Shown here in pieces: positions 44,756-46,405 of a DNA stretch of 46,405 nt. The notes under the pieces are model-generated. The model made no database searches. It saw only the letters and a program-made list of their open reading frames with translations, and had not been told where the DNA came from. Position numbers and translations under genes: made by a program. The stretch is from Calothrix membranacea FACHB-236 (GTDB taxonomy: Bacteria; Cyanobacteriota; Cyanobacteriia; Cyanobacteriales; Nostocaceae). The stretch spans positions 1-46,405 of the forward strand of contig NZ_JACJPX010000064.1 of the NCBI RefSeq assembly GCF_014696315.1, given 5' to 3'. Numbering within the stretch: position 1 is the stretch's first letter; every line of letters starts with the position of its first letter.

Positions 44756-45823
44756 CTATTGTATCCGTTGTAAACTTCCAGAAAGCTTTAATTGTTCTAA
44801 AGTTGCGTTACCAGTACAGAATAAAACTGTTGTGATTTCGGCAATTAATACCTCAACTAAATCCTTCACTGCGGCTTCGGATACGGCGGCTGCTTGCAAG
44901 AATGGCATCGCTAAACCGGCGATATCTGCTCCCAGTGCGATCGCTTTTGCCACATCCAATCCATGACGCAACCCACCTGAAGCGATTAATGGTATATCCG
45001 GTGCGATCGCTCGAATTGCTGTTATACAATCTGCCGTGGGTAAACCCCAATCAGCAAAAGTCTTGCCTAAACGCCGTTGCAAAGCATTATCCGCCCGTTC
45101 GCTTTCCACCTTAGCCCAAGATGTACCCCCTGCACCCGCCACATCAATCGCCTTAACTCCAGCCGCTAGCAGTTTTTCTGCCATAACTGCGGAAATCCCA
45201 TTACCTACTTCCTTGACAATCACTGGTACTGGTAGTTCATTGCATAATATACAAATTTTGTCAAGTAAGCCTCGGAAATTAGTATCGCCTTTGGGTTGAA
45301 TGCATTCTTGTAGGGGATTCAGGTGCAAAATCAAAGCATCTGCTTCCAGAATCTCGATAACGCGCAGACATTCAGCTATGCCATATTTATAGTTAAGTTG
45401 CACAGCCCCCAAATTCGCCAGTAACAACACATCAGGCGCATACTTGCGAACCGCAAAAGTTTCAGCCACCTGGGGTTTCTCCACCGCTACACGCTGGGAA
45501 CCCACACCCATTGCAATTTTGTACTCTTGAGCCACTTCTGCCAAGCGACGGTTAATAATTCCCGCTTCTTCAGTTCCCCCTGTCATGGAAGATATGAGCA
45601 GAGGCGCGCCTAGGTGTTTTCCTAAGAAATTAGTACTGATATCAATATCATTGCGGTCTAATTCTGGTAAACAACAATGGCTGAAACGATAGCGTTCCAA
45701 TCCACTAGTTATTTCATGACATTGAACATCTTCTTCTAAACAGATACGAATATGTTCCGCTTTCCGAGACTGAGTTTGTGCCGAGATGCTAGTAGGAACG
45801 TTCACTGGTAGATCATAATCCAA
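44756..45823 (-). CDS. fni: Type 2 isopentenyl-diphosphate delta-isomerase (FMN-dependent)
   Basis: A 355-residue soluble flavoenzyme that interconverts IPP and DMAPP for isoprenoid synthesis (carotenoids, chlorophyll tail, quinones). Characteristic signs are SRKAEHIRI near the N-terminus, [14 protein letters not shown] (about 75-88), [20 protein letters not shown] (the substrate loop), [22 protein letters not shown] and the phosphate-binding [20 protein letters not shown], all expected for IDI-2. The start is a TTG at 45823; no in-frame ATG or GTG occurs before the catalytic core, and an in-frame stop lies about 30 bases further upstream. Expression may therefore be modest. STRR arrays flank the gene on both sides. 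Confidence 0.95.
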   Translation of the reverse strand: MDYDLPVNVPTSISAQTQSRKAEHIRICLEEDVQCHEITSGLERYRFSHCCLPELDRNDIDISTNFLGKHLGAPLLISSMTGGTEEAGIINRRLAEVAQEYKIAMGVGSQRVAVEKPQVAETFAVRKYAPDVLLLANLGAVQLNYKYGIAECLRVIEILEADALILHLNPLQECIQPKGDTNFRGLLDKICILCNELPVPVIVKEVGNGISAVMAEKLLAAGVKAIDVAGAGGTSWAKVESERADNALQRRLGKTFADWGLPTADCITAIRAIAPDIPLIASGGLRHGLDVAKAIALGADIAGLAMPFLQAAAVSEAAVKDLVEVLIAEITTVLFCTGNATLEQLKLSGSLQRIQ

Positions 45824-45868
45824 GCTGTTGCCATCACTATTGTTACAGTCTCAGGGATTATAGGGAAT

Positions 45869-45922
45869 GGGGGGACTGGGGACTGGGGATTGGGGACTGG
45901 GGATTGGGGACTAGGGATTGGG
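45869..45922. repeat. Heptanucleotide tandem repeat
   Basis: GGGGACT and GGGGATT units between the divergent fni gene and the four-helix-bundle gene, in the orientation complementary to the array at the window start. Confidence 0.9.
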
Positions 45923-45971
45923 TGTTAGGAAGAATGTCTCATAAAATTGAGAAACTTTAGATTGGGATGAT

Positions 45972-46319
45972 ATGGGAGATAGGGGTTTTGAAACTTTAGG
46001 CTTCTATCAAGATAGCCTCAAGCTACTAAAAGCAGCTTATCGACTGGCTGATAGTTTACCCGATTTTGAACGTTACAATTTGAGCGATCAATTACGCAGA
46101 GCATCAGCTAGTATTTTACTCAACATAGCTGAGGGTTACGGGCGCTATCACTATTTAGATAGATTGCGTTTTATGTATATTTCTCGTGGCTCTTTAGCAG
46201 AGACGAAAAGCGCTTTCATTATTGCTGAAAGCTTGGGCTACTGCAATACAGAACAATTACACTGGGTCAGTCAGCTTAAAGACCAGATTGAAAAAGGTCT
46301 TAATAGACATCTCCGATAA
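45972..46319 (+). CDS. Four-helix-bundle protein (S23/IVP family)
   Basis: A 115-residue helical protein of the family first described as open frames within 23S rRNA intervening sequences (S23/IVP, four-helix bundle). The family pattern is clear: a first helix with FYQDSLKLLKAAYRLADSLP, then YNLSDQLRRASASILLNIAE, then GYGRYHYLDRLRFMYISRGS and LAETKSAFIIAESLGYC. Here it is a free-standing gene with no rRNA nearby, as common in cyanobacteria. Relatives form pentamers, and the biochemical role is unknown. The start is the ATG after GGGATGAT. The stop leaves about 85 bp to the window end. Confidence 0.88.
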   Translation: MGDRGFETLGFYQDSLKLLKAAYRLADSLPDFERYNLSDQLRRASASILLNIAEGYGRYHYLDRLRFMYISRGSLAETKSAFIIAESLGYCNTEQLHWVSQLKDQIEKGLNRHLR

Positions 46320-46405
46320 CTATCAAAGCCTTGCTGTGACTAGCTTTTAGGCTGCAAATGCAAGCATTGCCAATCAGCTAGTCTATACGAAAAAATAAGG
46401 GCTTG

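Noticed and set aside
45972-46319. 23S rRNA intervening sequence, since the encoded family is named after it
   Set aside because: No rRNA sequence surrounds it; free-standing members of the family are common.

Overview
The window is chromosomal DNA of a filamentous, probably heterocyst-forming cyanobacterium (Nostoc/Calothrix/Tolypothrix-like). This rests on the very frequent HIP1 octamer GCGATCGC, many heptanucleotide tandem repeats (CCCCAAT, CCCCAGT, ATTACCA, ACACCAA) between genes, and cyanobacterial protein families: a COP23-like protein, an SLH/OprB porin, a chemoreceptor with a cyanobacteriochrome-like GAF domain, and filamentous-haemagglutinin/TpsB/CHAT clusters. No rRNA, tRNA, prophage, transposase or CRISPR array was seen.

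Layout. 1-2000: two GNAT acetyltransferases. 2089-4497 (minus): a translationally coupled operon with a degenerate HtrA-like protein, an intact HtrA-like protease and a LuxR-type regulator with an atypical receiver. 4498-5941: long AT-rich gap. 5942-8911: methyl-accepting receptor (TM-sensor-TM-HAMP-GAF-MCP) whose GAF carries DPCF and CH cysteines. 9642-12602: membrane protein with three exact 160-residue repeats and TPRs. 12849-22064: COP23-like secreted protein divergent from a two-partner secretion cluster (TpsA, TpsB, secreted TPR-CHAT protein). 22204-23016: uroporphyrinogen-III synthase family. 23229-27631: tandem pair of paralogous alpha-solenoid proteins. 27794-28165: small unknown. 28268-33545: accessory island (below). 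33716-34900: RTX-like protein. 35156-37456: HEAT protein divergent from an SLH/OprB porin. 38072-46319: MscS channel, small unknown proteins, dienelactone hydrolase family protein, SppA, type 2 IPP isomerase and a four-helix-bundle protein, mostly housekeeping.

The most interesting part is 28.3-33.5 kb. A ParD/ParE-type toxin-antitoxin pair and an 1150-residue NACHT-HEAT-EAD1-like-CHAT protein (a predicted STAND conflict/cell-suicide effector with a caspase-like domain) lie between two copies of a repeat. Each copy is a 21-bp tandem array built on ACATTRRCAATGT followed by a shared tail. A third, tail-only copy separates the toxin gene from the NACHT gene. MITE-like elements sit beside these repeats. 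The HEAT part of the NACHT protein is a nearly homogeneous 93-bp tandem repeat, as expected for a fast-changing recognition surface.

A second CHAT protein (19260-22064) has a signal peptide and lies directly behind the TpsA/TpsB genes, so it would act outside the cytoplasm. Its linker after the signal peptide is encoded by the same kind of heptanucleotide repeat that fills intergenic gaps elsewhere, so the repeat has entered a coding frame. All functional assignments come from reading motifs by eye; no database search was run.
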